Assembly (NCBI RefSeq): GCF_014699055.1
Contig: NZ_JACXAC010000002.1
Span: forward strand, 496,001-560,000
Length of the DNA stretch: 64,000 nucleotides
Reading direction: 5' to 3'
Source: Hymenobacter armeniacus
GTDB lineage: Bacteria > Bacteroidota > Bacteroidia > Cytophagales > Hymenobacteraceae
Shown: in pieces, positions 19,140-28,287 of the stretch
How the letters are laid out: the number at the start of each line of letters is the position of its first letter
Numbering within the stretch: the first letter of the stretch is position 1
Notes under the pieces: generated by a model
What the model saw: the letters and a program-made list of their open reading frames with translations, nothing else
What the model was told of the DNA's origin: nothing
The model's database searches: none
Made by a program: the position numbers and the translations under genes

Positions 19140-19312
19140 CAGGTGCTGCCGGGCCAAAGCCGCGTGGCAACTGCCTGAGCCTAGGGCCTGTGGCTGGCCG
19201 CAAAGCCCTCCCATGGCCCATAAGGCGCCTTTTCGTTTGTTTTCGTATTTATGGCTTCCCGTTGCCGGGCAACGCCACCACTTTTCGCATCAGCCGTTCT
19301 CTTTTTTGCTTT

Positions 19313-20212
19313 ATGGAGCCATCAACCATCAACCTTTCCTATTACATCACCACTTTCAATAAACTGTCCTACCTCAAGATTGCGCTGACGGACCTGATAG
19401 AGAACCGGCAGCCCGACGAGGAAATTGTGGTGTCGGACGGGGGAAGCAAGGATGGTACCGCCCAGTGGCTGCAGGAGCAGTATGACGCCGGCCGCATTCA
19501 GGGCTTCATGTCGGCGCCCGACAAGGGCGAGGCCCACGGCGTGAACCGGGCCCTGCTCGCTTGCCGCGGCACGCTGCTCAAATGGATAAACGACGATGAC
19601 GTGTTTTGCTACCCGGCCATTCGGGAGTGCAAGGAGTTCATGCTGGCCAACCCGGACGTGGACGTTATCGGCGCTGACGGCTTCGACAACTACACCGGTC
19701 AGGCGCTGGAGCTAATTGAGCACAATACGCACTTTGCCAAGTGGAAGCAGTCGAAGGAGCCCTTTGGCTTTTACGGACCCGGCCTAATGCTGCGGCGCTC
19801 GTCGTTGCCGCTCATTGGCCTCACGCACAGCCTCAGCCGCTTCGTCGACAACGAATATACTTACCGCATCATGTGTTTGCCGCTGCAGGTGGTGTGGTAC
19901 CAGCAGCCCGTGTTCGTGCGCATCATCAACGAGGATAGCAACACGTTGAAATTTCTGAAAATAAAGAACATCGAAGAGGGCATCAACGACAAATACCGGG
20001 AAATTGCCACAGGCCGGCCGGTTTCCGAACTCAAACGCCAGCGGGTCATCAACTTGGTGAAGCAGCGAGTATACGGCCTGCTGCACCGCAAGTCGTCGGC
20101 CATTAAAGCCGAAAACTTTGCCCAGCAGGATTTTGCCACCACCTACGCCCAGCACCGCGCCACCCTGTACCAGTCGTTCGACCCCAAGAAGACCGAGAAG
20201 TTTACGCGCTAG
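19313..20212 (+). CDS. Glycosyltransferase family 2
   Basis: A 299-aa GT-A enzyme. ATG 19313 directly precedes 'INLSYYITTFNKLSYLKIAL'; an in-frame ATG at 19190 would add a 41-residue leader of no recognisable character. Motifs are VVSDGGSKDGT, 'APDKGEAHGVNRALLACRGTLLKWINDDDVF' (NDDD metal site) and a basic C-terminal tail. The 'DKGEAHGVNRAL' pattern is close to that of the GT2 at 14536, suggesting the same subfamily. Soluble by sequence. Confidence 0.84.
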   Translation: MEPSTINLSYYITTFNKLSYLKIALTDLIENRQPDEEIVVSDGGSKDGTAQWLQEQYDAGRIQGFMSAPDKGEAHGVNRALLACRGTLLKWINDDDVFCYPAIRECKEFMLANPDVDVIGADGFDNYTGQALELIEHNTHFAKWKQSKEPFGFYGPGLMLRRSSLPLIGLTHSLSRFVDNEYTYRIMCLPLQVVWYQQPVFVRIINEDSNTLKFLKIKNIEEGINDKYREIATGRPVSELKRQRVINLVKQRVYGLLHRKSSAIKAENFAQQDFATTYAQHRATLYQSFDPKKTEKFTR

Positions 20213-20308
20213 CCCAACAGTACCGCCGACCTGTGGCACGCTCCTTGGTAAGGGAGGCGCCACGCCAATAGGCTGCCTCGCCAAGACGCGGCAGCTACAC
20301 AAATAGTT

Positions 20309-21361
20309 ATGAGCGAAGTACTTCCCATTGCCGTTGGGCTGATAGGCTACGGAAACGCGGGCCGCATTTACCACGCGCCGTTCCTGACTGCGCTGCCTCA
20401 GTTCCGGCTGCGCAAAGTGAGCACCCGCCGCGCGGCGCCGCTGCCCGGCGACGCCGTGCGCGTGGACAGCGCCGAAGAAGTGCTGGCCGACGAGGCCATT
20501 GAGCTGGTGATAATAGCCGCTCCCAACCATCGGCATGCCGACCTGGCGCGGGCGGCCCTGCGCGCGGGCAAGCACGTGGTGGTCGACAAGCCTTTCACCC
20601 TGAACGCTGCCGAAGCCGATGAGCTGATAACGCTGGCCCAGGAGCAGCAGCGCCTGCTCACCGTGTACCACAACCGCCGCCTGACCAGTGACTTCCGCAC
20701 CGTGCGCCAGGTAATGAGCAGCGGCCTGCTTGGCCGCGTGGTGGAGTACGAAGCGCATTTCGACCGTTACCGGCCCGGCATTCTGGCGGGCTCGTGGAAG
20801 GAAGAGGACGTGCCCGGCAGCGGCATTCTCTACGACATGGGCGCCCACCTCATCGACCAGGCGGTGCAGCTCTTTGGCTACCCCCAGGCCGTAGCGGCCG
20901 ACCTGCGCGTGCAGCGCCGCCACGGCGCTGCCATCGACAGCTTCGACCTCAGCCTGCGTTACCCCGACCTAAAAGTGACCCTCAAAGGCAGCATGCTGGC
21001 CGGCGATGCCTTTCCGCAGTTCACGGTGCTGGGCGAGCAGGGCTCGTTCATCAAGCGCGGGCGCGACATTCAGGAGGACGCCCTGCGCAGCGGCGCCTCG
21101 CCCACCGAAACCCCCGGCTGGGGCCGCGAGCCCGAAGCCTACTGGGGCAGCCTGACCACCGCCCACGCCGGCCTCGACCTGACGGCCGTGGTGAAGAGCG
21201 AGCCCGGCGACTACGGCCTCTTCTACCGCAACCTCTACGCTGCCGTCCGCGAAGGCGCTGAGCTGCTGGTGAAGCCCCGGGAAGCGCGCAACGTCATCCG
21301 CATACTGGAGCTGGCGCAGCAGAGCAGCCGCGAGCAGCGGCCGGTGCCCTTCGCCGAATAG
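20309..21361 (+). CDS. Gfo/Idh/MocA-family oxidoreductase
   Basis: A 350-aa NAD(P)-dependent oxidoreductase. The Rossmann motif is GLIGYGNAGRIYHAPF near residues 9-24; the family's E-K-P site appears as VVVDKPFTLN, with Asp in place of Glu; 'LYDMGAHLIDQAVQLFG' holds the G-x-H-x2-D catalytic region. The opening 'GYGNAGRIYHAP' resembles YdgJ/YvaA-type scyllo-inositol dehydrogenases more than UDP-sugar 3-dehydrogenases such as WlbA. Its role within the glycan locus is unclear: it could oxidise a nucleotide sugar or an inositol. Confidence 0.82.
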   Translation: MSEVLPIAVGLIGYGNAGRIYHAPFLTALPQFRLRKVSTRRAAPLPGDAVRVDSAEEVLADEAIELVIIAAPNHRHADLARAALRAGKHVVVDKPFTLNAAEADELITLAQEQQRLLTVYHNRRLTSDFRTVRQVMSSGLLGRVVEYEAHFDRYRPGILAGSWKEEDVPGSGILYDMGAHLIDQAVQLFGYPQAVAADLRVQRRHGAAIDSFDLSLRYPDLKVTLKGSMLAGDAFPQFTVLGEQGSFIKRGRDIQEDALRSGASPTETPGWGREPEAYWGSLTTAHAGLDLTAVVKSEPGDYGLFYRNLYAAVREGAELLVKPREARNVIRILELAQQSSREQRPVPFAE

Positions 21362-21467
21362 CGCCGGGCGCGTGAGGCCAGCTTGTCTGATTTAGGGCAA
21401 GGCCTAACCTGCGTGACCGAACCCGGCTAGGTGGCCAGCTGCGCAAAAGCTTTTGGCAACTGACCAT

Positions 21468-21475
21468 TACCTTTG
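21468..21475 (+). promoter_or_regulatory. -7 promoter box (TACCTTTG) upstream of the fcl paralogue
   Basis: TACCTTTG lies in the 296-bp gap 21362-21657, 182 bp before the ATG at 21658. No standard -33 element. The remaining gap sequence shows nothing else I recognise. Confidence 0.4.
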
Positions 21476-21657
21476 CATTCCATTTGCACGAAAAGTGCAG
21501 CAGGAAGTTATTCACGCCTGCTGTCGGAGCAGGCACGCGCACCAACCTCTTTTATCCACCCAGAATGCCAAAATCAAGCGCCGACGTTGCACCGGCGTGG
21601 CTTGTCTTGGCAAAGACGCATGCGCTTTGCTTACCCGAAAGAGGCTGAATTTTAAGT

Positions 21658-22590
21658 ATGAAAGTAGTAATATTTGGTAATACTGGTTTTGCTGGGCAAA
21701 ACGTAACCGACGAGCTGGCCCGGCACGACGTGGAAGTGGTGGGTACTTCGCTGCGTGGCGGCCTCGACCTGCGCGACCCCGTGGCCACGGCCGCTTTCCT
21801 ACGCCAGCACCAGCCCACCCACATTGTGAACTGTGCCGCCCACGTGGGCAGCCTGCACTACGTGACCAGCATGGCCGCTACGGTGGTGGCCGACAACACC
21901 CGCATGATTCTGGCCATGTACGAGGCCATTGCCCAGGAATGCCCCGGTGCCATCGTCATCAACCCCATTGCCAACTGCGCCTATCCGGCCGAGGCGCTGG
22001 TGTACCGCGAAGCCGAATGGTGGGACGGGCACCTGCACCGGTCGGTGCTCAGCTACGGCTCCAGCCGCCGCTTTCTGTGGACCACCGCCGAGAGCTTCCA
22101 GATGCAATACGGCGTACGCAGCATTCATCTGCTGACGCCCAACATGTACGGGCCCTACGACTCGACCGACCCCAACAAGGCGCACGCCCTGAACGCCCTC
22201 GTCTCCAAGTTCGTGAAAGCCGAGCGTACCCGCCAGCCCGAACTCACGGTGTGGGGCACGGGCGTGGCCGTCCGCGAATGGCTGTTTGCTCCCGATTTTG
22301 CCCGTTTGGTGTGGGAGGTGTTGCAAAACCCCGACCGCCCCGGCCTGGAGCAGCCCACCAACTTGGCCCAGAATAGCGGCCTGAGCATGCGAGAACTCAT
22401 CGGCATCATTCAGGACAAGTTCAACTACGCCGGCCAGCTGGTGTGGGACACGAGCATGCCCGACGGCGCCCCGAAGAAAATCATGGACGACCACAAGTTC
22501 CGGCAAGTGTTTCCGGACTTCCAGTTTACCGACTTTACCGAAGGCATTGAAGCCACCGTGCGCTACTATGAGTCGGTTTATCCGTATTAG
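21658..22590 (+). CDS. GDP-L-fucose-synthase-like SDR with an altered active site
   Basis: A 310-aa extended SDR with GNTGFAG at residues 7-13 and the overall order of GDP-fucose synthase. At the position of the GSSC segment it has IANCAYP (Ala105-Asn106-Cys107), so the Ser is lost while the epimerase Cys is kept; the epimerase His is kept at H176 ('NKAHALNAL'). The catalytic Tyr-x3-Lys reads YGSSRRF (Tyr133, Arg137). It lies just before gmd, whose product is the natural substrate class. It may be an epimerase with weak or no reductase activity, or an NAD(P) enzyme using Arg; this is inference. Confidence 0.7.
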   Translation: MKVVIFGNTGFAGQNVTDELARHDVEVVGTSLRGGLDLRDPVATAAFLRQHQPTHIVNCAAHVGSLHYVTSMAATVVADNTRMILAMYEAIAQECPGAIVINPIANCAYPAEALVYREAEWWDGHLHRSVLSYGSSRRFLWTTAESFQMQYGVRSIHLLTPNMYGPYDSTDPNKAHALNALVSKFVKAERTRQPELTVWGTGVAVREWLFAPDFARLVWEVLQNPDRPGLEQPTNLAQNSGLSMRELIGIIQDKFNYAGQLVWDTSMPDGAPKKIMDDHKFRQVFPDFQFTDFTEGIEATVRYYESVYPY

Positions 22591-22612
22591 TCCCGCGACA
22601 GTGCCCCCTCGC

Positions 22613-22620
22613 TACATTTG
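22613..22620 (+). promoter_or_regulatory. -7 promoter box (TACATTTG) upstream of gmd
   Basis: TACATTTG fits TAnnTTTG and ends 50 bp before the gmd ATG, a usual leader length. -33 element not apparent. Confidence 0.5.
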
Positions 22621-22670
22621 TATCTCTAATTGACTGAGGCGTAGCCCTCAGACTTACTTACTCTTTCCTT

Positions 22671-23795
22671 ATGAAAGTTGCTCTAATTACCGGCATCACG
22701 GGTCAGGACGGTGCCTACCTAAGCGAATTCTTGCTCGATAAAGGCTACCACGTGCACGGCGTGAAGCGTCGTTCGTCGCTCTTCAACACCGACCGCATCG
22801 ACCACCTCATCAACGACGAGGACGGTAATAAAAACCCGAACTTCACCAACCACTTTGGCGACCTGTCGGATTCGACCAACTTGATTCGCATCATTCAGGA
22901 AGTGCAGCCCGACGAGATTTACAACCTCGGCGCCATGTCGCACGTGAAGGTGTCGTTTGATGCCCCGGAATACGTGGCCGACGTGGACGGCGTGGGCACG
23001 CTGCGCATTCTGGAAGCCGTGCGCCTGCTGGGCCTCACCAAGAAAACCAAGATTTATCAGGCCAGCACCTCGGAACTCTACGGGCTGGTGCAGCAGGTGC
23101 CCCAGAGCGAAACCACGCCCTTCTACCCCCGCTCGCCCTACGCCGTGGCCAAGCTCTACGGCTACTGGATTACGGTGAACTACCGCGAAGCCTACGGCAT
23201 GTTTGCCTGCAACGGCATCCTGTTCAACCACGAAAGCCCGCTGCGCGGCGAAACTTTCGTGACCCGCAAAATCACGCGCGGCGTGGCGCAAATTGTGCTG
23301 GGCATGCGCGAAAACATTGCCCTGGGCAACCTGGACGCCAAGCGCGACTGGGGCCACGCCAAAGACTACGTGGAAGCCATGTGGCGCATCCTGCAGCAGG
23401 ACGAGCCCGAAGACTTCGTGATTGCCACGGGAGTCACCACCACCGTGCGCGAGTTTGTGCGCTTGGCTTTTGCCGAAGTGGGCGTGGAAGTGGCCTTTGA
23501 GGGCGAGGGCGTGAACGAAGTGGGCCGCGTGGTGTCGTGCTCCATGCCCGAGTACCAGGCCCGCGTGGGCAGCATCGTGTGCCGCGTCGACCCCACTTAC
23601 TTCCGCCCCACGGAAGTGGAACTGCTCATCGGCGACCCGGCCAAGTGCAAGGCCAAGCTGGGCTGGGAGCCCAAGTACGACCTGGCCGCCCTGGTGCAAG
23701 ACATGGTGCAGGCCGACGTGGAACTGTTCAAGCGCGACGCCTACCTGCTGAAAGGCGGCCACAAGGTGAACTACCAGCACGAGCAGCACCAGTAA
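22671..23795 (+). CDS. gmd: GDP-mannose 4,6-dehydratase
   Basis: A 374-aa SDR that converts GDP-D-mannose to GDP-4-keto-6-deoxy-D-mannose, the first step to GDP-L-fucose. Visible features are [10 protein letters not shown] at 8-17, '[16 protein letters not shown]', the Thr-Ser-Glu site TSELYG (T133-E135), Tyr157-x3-Lys161 in [10 protein letters not shown] and '[18 protein letters not shown]', which is essentially diagnostic of Gmd. It has its own -7 box. The fcl gene at 15552 completes the pathway; the altered paralogue at 21658 is immediately upstream. Confidence 0.96.
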   Translation: MKVALITGITGQDGAYLSEFLLDKGYHVHGVKRRSSLFNTDRIDHLINDEDGNKNPNFTNHFGDLSDSTNLIRIIQEVQPDEIYNLGAMSHVKVSFDAPEYVADVDGVGTLRILEAVRLLGLTKKTKIYQASTSELYGLVQQVPQSETTPFYPRSPYAVAKLYGYWITVNYREAYGMFACNGILFNHESPLRGETFVTRKITRGVAQIVLGMRENIALGNLDAKRDWGHAKDYVEAMWRILQQDEPEDFVIATGVTTTVREFVRLAFAEVGVEVAFEGEGVNEVGRVVSCSMPEYQARVGSIVCRVDPTYFRPTEVELLIGDPAKCKAKLGWEPKYDLAALVQDMVQADVELFKRDAYLLKGGHKVNYQHEQHQ

Positions 23796-23817
23796 ACCCG
23801 CCGGCACCCCGGCACAC

Positions 23818-23861
23818 GAGCCGGCCGCGGAATCGGCGCAGTCCTTTCCCGCGGCCGGCTC
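23818..23861 (+). terminator. Strong hairpin after gmd (possible terminator)
   Basis: A perfect 13-bp stem, gagccggccgcgg at 23818-23830 with its complement at 23849-23861, encloses an 18-base loop. It is 22 bp after the gmd stop, but only a weak T run follows, so it may be a terminator, an attenuator or an RNA-stabilising element. Confidence 0.45.
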
Positions 23862-23897
23862 TCATTTGCCCGGCGCCATCCGGCAATTCCTTATCTG

Positions 23898-25289
23898 ATG
23901 CCTACAGTGTCTTCTCCCTTTGCCAAAATAACGGGGTTTTTCAGCAACCCCGTTTTTCGCAAAGCGGTGATTGGTTTCTCGGGGTCGGCGGCCATCACGG
24001 CGGCGGGCATGCTGCTCTCGCCGGTGATTTCGCGCCTGTACCGGCCCACCGACTACGGCGAGTACGCGGTGTTCAGCATCCTGCTGGGCAACTTGTCCAT
24101 CGTGTCGAGCCTCAACTACTTGGGCGCGCTGCTACTGCCCAAACGCAACGACCGGTTTGCGGCCCTGGCCCAGCTCACGCTGTGGCTGAGCACGCTGGTT
24201 TCGGTGAGTTTTCTGGGGCTGCTGTGGCTGTTCGAAGACAGCATTCTGTCGTTCTTCGATATTCACAGCATCGGGAACATGGTGTACTGGATACCCTTTC
24301 TGCTGGTGGTGTCGGTGCTCTCGTCGTGTTTGCAGTCCTTATGCATTCGCGAGAATAAGTACTCCGTGCGCGCCGTGTCCGACGTCAGCGCCAACCTGTC
24401 GGGCAAGGGCTACACCATTGCGCACGCGCTGTGGTTTGGGCCTTCGCCCATCGGCTTCATTTTGGGCGACATGCTCAACCGCCTCGTGGCGGTAGGGGTG
24501 GTGCTGGTGCGCCTGCCCTTGCGCATCACCCGGCTGCTGACGGTCCCGGTCCCGTTCCGGCGCTTGTGGAAAACGGCTTATTTCTTCCGGCGCTTCCCCG
24601 TTCAGGTATTGCCCTCCACTTACCTGAACATCGTGTCGTCGCAGCTGCCCATTCTGCTGTTTAAAAAATTCAGCACTTCGGCCGAGGTGGGCTCGTTTGC
24701 GTTTGCCTCCAGCATGCTGGAGCTGCCGGTTTCGCTGCTGGGCGGGGCCTTGTCGCCGGTGGTGATGCGCGACTCGGTGCAGGCCTACCACGAGGGCGGC
24801 GTAGACCAGTTGGGGAAGTTTTGCGCGGGCTACTTCCGGAAAATATTCCTTGGCTTGGCCATTCCCTTTGCGGGCGCGGCCGTGCTGGGCGACCTCATTT
24901 TTCCCACCGTTTTTGGTGCCCAGTGGCAAACGGCCGGGGTGGTGGCCTGCCTGCTGGCCGGCTACTACGCTTTCCGCATCAACTACTACATCTTCGTGTC
25001 GGTGTATACCATTGTGCACAAGCAGCTGTACGACTTGATTTTTAATATCGTGCTGCTGGTGGCGCGGTTTTCAGCCGTCTATTTTGTGGTTCAGAGCCAC
25101 GGCTTCCTCTACGCAGTGGGGGCTTACAGCGCGGTAAGCTTGGTGCTGACGGCGCTGAACTCCTACGTGCTGCTGGCCACCATGGGCGTGCGTTCCTGGC
25201 GCATTGCCATCGAGCAGGTGGCGTATTTCGCGGGCCTGCTGGCGTTGCTCTACGCGGGGCGCGAAGGCATTCATCATTTCATGGCCTAG
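23898..25289 (+). CDS. Polysaccharide-unit flippase, Wzx/PST (MOP) family, copy 2
   Basis: A 463-aa inner-membrane protein with about 12 hydrophobic segments. The N-terminal 'FSGSAAITAAGMLLSPVISRLYRPTDYGEYAVF' aligns with flippase 1 at 17657, and the two also share 'PVQVLPSTYLNIVSSQLPI'-type and 'LYTLPGTYVNTLSAQLPI'-type central segments. Two flippases in one locus is unusual, since Wzx proteins generally match one repeat unit. The following GT61 gene starts 3 bp after its stop, so it is part of the next transcription block. Confidence 0.9.
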   Translation: MPTVSSPFAKITGFFSNPVFRKAVIGFSGSAAITAAGMLLSPVISRLYRPTDYGEYAVFSILLGNLSIVSSLNYLGALLLPKRNDRFAALAQLTLWLSTLVSVSFLGLLWLFEDSILSFFDIHSIGNMVYWIPFLLVVSVLSSCLQSLCIRENKYSVRAVSDVSANLSGKGYTIAHALWFGPSPIGFILGDMLNRLVAVGVVLVRLPLRITRLLTVPVPFRRLWKTAYFFRRFPVQVLPSTYLNIVSSQLPILLFKKFSTSAEVGSFAFASSMLELPVSLLGGALSPVVMRDSVQAYHEGGVDQLGKFCAGYFRKIFLGLAIPFAGAAVLGDLIFPTVFGAQWQTAGVVACLLAGYYAFRINYYIFVSVYTIVHKQLYDLIFNIVLLVARFSAVYFVVQSHGFLYAVGAYSAVSLVLTALNSYVLLATMGVRSWRIAIEQVAYFAGLLALLYAGREGIHHFMA

Positions 25290-25292
25290 GAA

Positions 25293-26423
25293 ATGAAGGC
25301 ACGCATCTACCGGCTGGTGAAACAGGTGTCGGACCGCGGCATTCAGGTGCTGGGTGGGCTGCGTGGCCCCTGGACGGTGGCCGACGGCCCCGTGCTCCTG
25401 CCCGCGGTGCCAGCCCAGCCGGTGCCGCTGCCGCGCAACGCCGACCAGTTGCCCGCCAGCTTTCGGGCCTTATTTGGGCACGGCATTGCCCTGGCCGAGC
25501 GGCGCGTGCATCGGCTGCGCAATGCGGTGGTGTCGTGGCACGGGGTGGTTTTTCAGCAGTTCCGGCTGTTTTTGCCCAGCGTGTGGGCCACGCCCCGCCT
25601 GCCGCCCGAATTCAACGGCACGTTTCTGCTGCGGCAGTGGATGGGCCGCCATCAGGACGTGACTACCCCGGAGGTGGTGGGCCTGGTGCACGGGCCCTGG
25701 GCCGCGGGCAACTATTACCACTGGATGGTGGACACCCTGCCGCGCCTGCTGCTGCTGCAACGCACCCACCCCGGCTGCCCGCTGCTGCTATTCGAGCCCG
25801 TTCCGGCCTACGTGCGCCAGACCGCGGCCATGTTTGGGTTTGAGCGCCTGCTGCCCTTGCCGCCCGAAACCGTGGCCAACGTGCCCGAGCTGGCCATGCC
25901 CGATTACCCGGCGCCGTCGGGCTTCCAGGACGGGGCCCTGAGCCTGGCCGCGCGCGACCGGGTGATAGAAGCGTTGCACCTCAAGGGCTTTGCTGGCGAG
26001 CGGCGCGTGTACGTGTCGCGGAGCCGGCAGCGCTTGCGCCGGCTCCTCAACGAAACCGCCATCGAGCCCCTGCTGCGGCAGTACGGGTTCGAGACGGTGT
26101 ACTTTGAGGAGCTCAGCTTTGCCGAGCAGGTGCGCCTGATGACCGAAACCACCGTGCTGGTGGGCGTGCACGGCGCCAACCTCACCAACATGCTTTTTCT
26201 GCGGCCCGCCGCCGCCGTGGTGGAGCTGATGAACAACAGCACCCACGAGGCGGTATTCAACCCCTGTTATTATTACCTGGCCAACTCCTTGCAATTGAGC
26301 TACTACTGCGTGCCCTGCCAGGCCGCGAGCACCGGCGATAATTGGCAGGCCAACGACTCCGACGTAGTGGTGGAGTATGCTGCCCTGCAGGAAGTGTTTG
26401 CCAGTTTGTTTCCATCCGTTTGA
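25293..26423 (+). CDS. Glycosyltransferase family 61 (DUF563)
   Basis: A 376-aa protein of the GT61/DUF563 type. The family signatures are 'GNYYHWMVDTLPRLLLL' (H-W and D near residue 145), 'RRVYVSRSRQRLRRLLNE' and 'VGVHGANLTNMLFLRPAAAVVEL', the last being the H-G-A-x-L-T-N core that defines the family. GT61 enzymes include plant xylosyl- and arabinosyltransferases; since a UDP-xylose synthase is at 485, a pentosyl transfer is an attractive guess but unproven. ATG is 3 bp after the flippase stop. Confidence 0.85.
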   Translation: MKARIYRLVKQVSDRGIQVLGGLRGPWTVADGPVLLPAVPAQPVPLPRNADQLPASFRALFGHGIALAERRVHRLRNAVVSWHGVVFQQFRLFLPSVWATPRLPPEFNGTFLLRQWMGRHQDVTTPEVVGLVHGPWAAGNYYHWMVDTLPRLLLLQRTHPGCPLLLFEPVPAYVRQTAAMFGFERLLPLPPETVANVPELAMPDYPAPSGFQDGALSLAARDRVIEALHLKGFAGERRVYVSRSRQRLRRLLNETAIEPLLRQYGFETVYFEELSFAEQVRLMTETTVLVGVHGANLTNMLFLRPAAAVVELMNNSTHEAVFNPCYYYLANSLQLSYYCVPCQAASTGDNWQANDSDVVVEYAALQEVFASLFPSV

Positions 26424-26429
26424 TTCCGT

Positions 26430-27305
26430 ATGAAGCCGAACCTGATTCTTAGCATCAGCGACAATTATAATTTTTTCCACCTGTCGCGCTTTTTTAAATC
26501 CTTGTATAAAAGTGGGTTCAAGGGTAAGATGTGCCTGTTTGTGGGGCCCAATACCGGGGCGCACACCATCAGCAAGCTGCAGAGCATGGGCGTGGAAACC
26601 ATTTCCTACAAGCCCGAATTCCCCTACATCAGCAACCCGCACCCCGACAATTTCAAGCAATTGCCGGACCCCATCCACATTTACAACTTCCGGCATTTCC
26701 TGTACTACGACTACATCCTCAAGCACGAAAACGAGTTCGGCAACGTGCTGCTGACCGATGTGCGCGACGTGGTGTTTCAAAAGGAGCCCTTCGACTTTAC
26801 CATTGAGCAGGCGCTGTACGTGGCCATGGAAAGCCGGGAGAAAATCATCGGGTCCTGCACTTATAATTCGGCTTGGATACTGGCCGGCTACGGCCAAGAA
26901 AAGCTGAACGAATTGGCCGAGCACATCGTGAGTTGCGCCGGCACCACGCTGGGCCCGTTGCCGGAAGTGAAGCGCTACCTGCACACCCTGCTCACCGCCA
27001 TTCTGGGGCTGAAGGATGCGTATGCCTGCGCCGACCAGGCCGTGCACAATGCCCTGCTGCACGCCGGCGCGCTAAAGCCCGTGCGCCAGCTCTACAACGA
27101 CAACTCGCCCATCCTTACCGTGGGGCACGAGCACGCGTTCAAGCACGATGCGCAAGGCTACCTGCTCGACGGCCAGGGCCACCGCGCCAACATTGTGCAC
27201 CAGTACGACCGCCACCCATCGCTCATGGAAATAATCGACAAGCAAGTGTTTTCCAGTCCGTTGGAGCTGTATTACCTGAAAACGCGGTTCAAGCTGCTGC
27301 CCTAA
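26430..27305 (+). CDS. Putative GT-A-type glycosyltransferase of unrecognised family
   Basis: A 291-aa protein that I cannot place in a named family. Its middle has 'NVLLTDVRDVVFQKEPFDF', an acid-rich strand with a D-x2-D pattern like the metal site of GT-A enzymes, and 'NSAWILAGYG' after it. It opens with 'LILSISDNYNFFHLSRFFKSLYKSG', similar in style to proteins that act on surface sugars. No TM segment. It lies 6 bp after the GT61 gene and 9 bp before the next GT2, so it is almost certainly part of the same assembly pathway. The 5' part is A+T-richer than its neighbours. Confidence 0.55.
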   Translation: MKPNLILSISDNYNFFHLSRFFKSLYKSGFKGKMCLFVGPNTGAHTISKLQSMGVETISYKPEFPYISNPHPDNFKQLPDPIHIYNFRHFLYYDYILKHENEFGNVLLTDVRDVVFQKEPFDFTIEQALYVAMESREKIIGSCTYNSAWILAGYGQEKLNELAEHIVSCAGTTLGPLPEVKRYLHTLLTAILGLKDAYACADQAVHNALLHAGALKPVRQLYNDNSPILTVGHEHAFKHDAQGYLLDGQGHRANIVHQYDRHPSLMEIIDKQVFSSPLELYYLKTRFKLLP

Positions 27306-27314
27306 TTCCGCGTC

Positions 27315-28220
27315 ATGACCAATCCGTATTTCAGCGTCGTTATTCCGACCTACAACCGCGCCGCTTTCATCGGCGCGACGCTCGACTCGGTGCTTGCTCA
27401 GGATTTTTCGGAGTTTGAAGTGCTGGTAGTGGACGATGGCAGCACCGACAACACGGCGGCGGTGGTGCAAGCTTATACTGACCCGCGCCTGCACTACTTC
27501 CCCAAACCCAACGCCGAGCGCGGCGCCGCCCGCAACTACGGCGTGGCGCGGGCTCGGGGCGAATACGTGTTGTTTCTGGACTCCGACGACTTGCTGCACC
27601 CTAACCACTTGCGCACGCTCCGCGCCGGTATTCAGGCAGCGCCTACGTCGCCTAACTTCGTGGCTACCCGTTACGATTTTGCCCGCGACGGCCGCCGGCA
27701 CCCCAGCCCCGTAGCCACCGTGCCAGCGGGCCACTACGGGTTTGACACGTTCATCGACGGCAACATGCTGGCCTGCAATTTCGCAGCCCGGCGCCTGAAC
27801 CCTGGCTTGTTTCTCTTCGAGGAAGACCGCCGCTACGCGGCCGTGGAAGACTGGCTGTTTTTGTTGCAAAACACTCAACACGACACGGTGCTGTTGCTCG
27901 ACGCCCTGACCGTGACCATGAACGACCACGACACCCGTTCGATGCGGGCCGACAACGCCGGCCTCATTCGGCGCCTGGAACTGGCCGGGGCATGGATGCA
28001 GCAGCACCTGACCCTTAGCCCCGAGCAGCGGCGCCGCCTGCTCGGGCGCGTGTATTACCTGTGCGCCATTCACGCTTACGCCGATGGGCACCGCGCCCCG
28101 GCCTTGCGCTACGCCCGGCAGGCTTGGCCGGGGCTTTCGCTGAGCCAGGGACTCGCCTTGGTGGCTCGCTCCCTCGTGGGCGTGGGCATGATTGAGCGGT
28201 TAAAAAAATTGCGGAGCTAA
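27315..28220 (+). CDS. Glycosyltransferase family 2
   Basis: A 301-aa GT-A enzyme. Motifs are 'FSVVIPTYNRAAFIGATLDSVLAQD', VVDDGSTDNT near residue 40, 'AERGAARNYGVARARGEYVLFLDSDDLLHPNHL' (DSDD metal site) and 'VEDWLFLLQ'. This is the canonical bacterial GT2 core. It is soluble and 9 bp after the preceding gene. Donor and acceptor cannot be inferred. Confidence 0.88.
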   Translation: MTNPYFSVVIPTYNRAAFIGATLDSVLAQDFSEFEVLVVDDGSTDNTAAVVQAYTDPRLHYFPKPNAERGAARNYGVARARGEYVLFLDSDDLLHPNHLRTLRAGIQAAPTSPNFVATRYDFARDGRRHPSPVATVPAGHYGFDTFIDGNMLACNFAARRLNPGLFLFEEDRRYAAVEDWLFLLQNTQHDTVLLLDALTVTMNDHDTRSMRADNAGLIRRLELAGAWMQQHLTLSPEQRRRLLGRVYYLCAIHAYADGHRAPALRYARQAWPGLSLSQGLALVARSLVGVGMIERLKKLRS

Positions 28221-28287
28221 GCCAACGCAGCCGGCCCGCGCGTTTTTACGTTAGGGGTAGCATCGTTGTTCACCTGCTTTTATTTTT

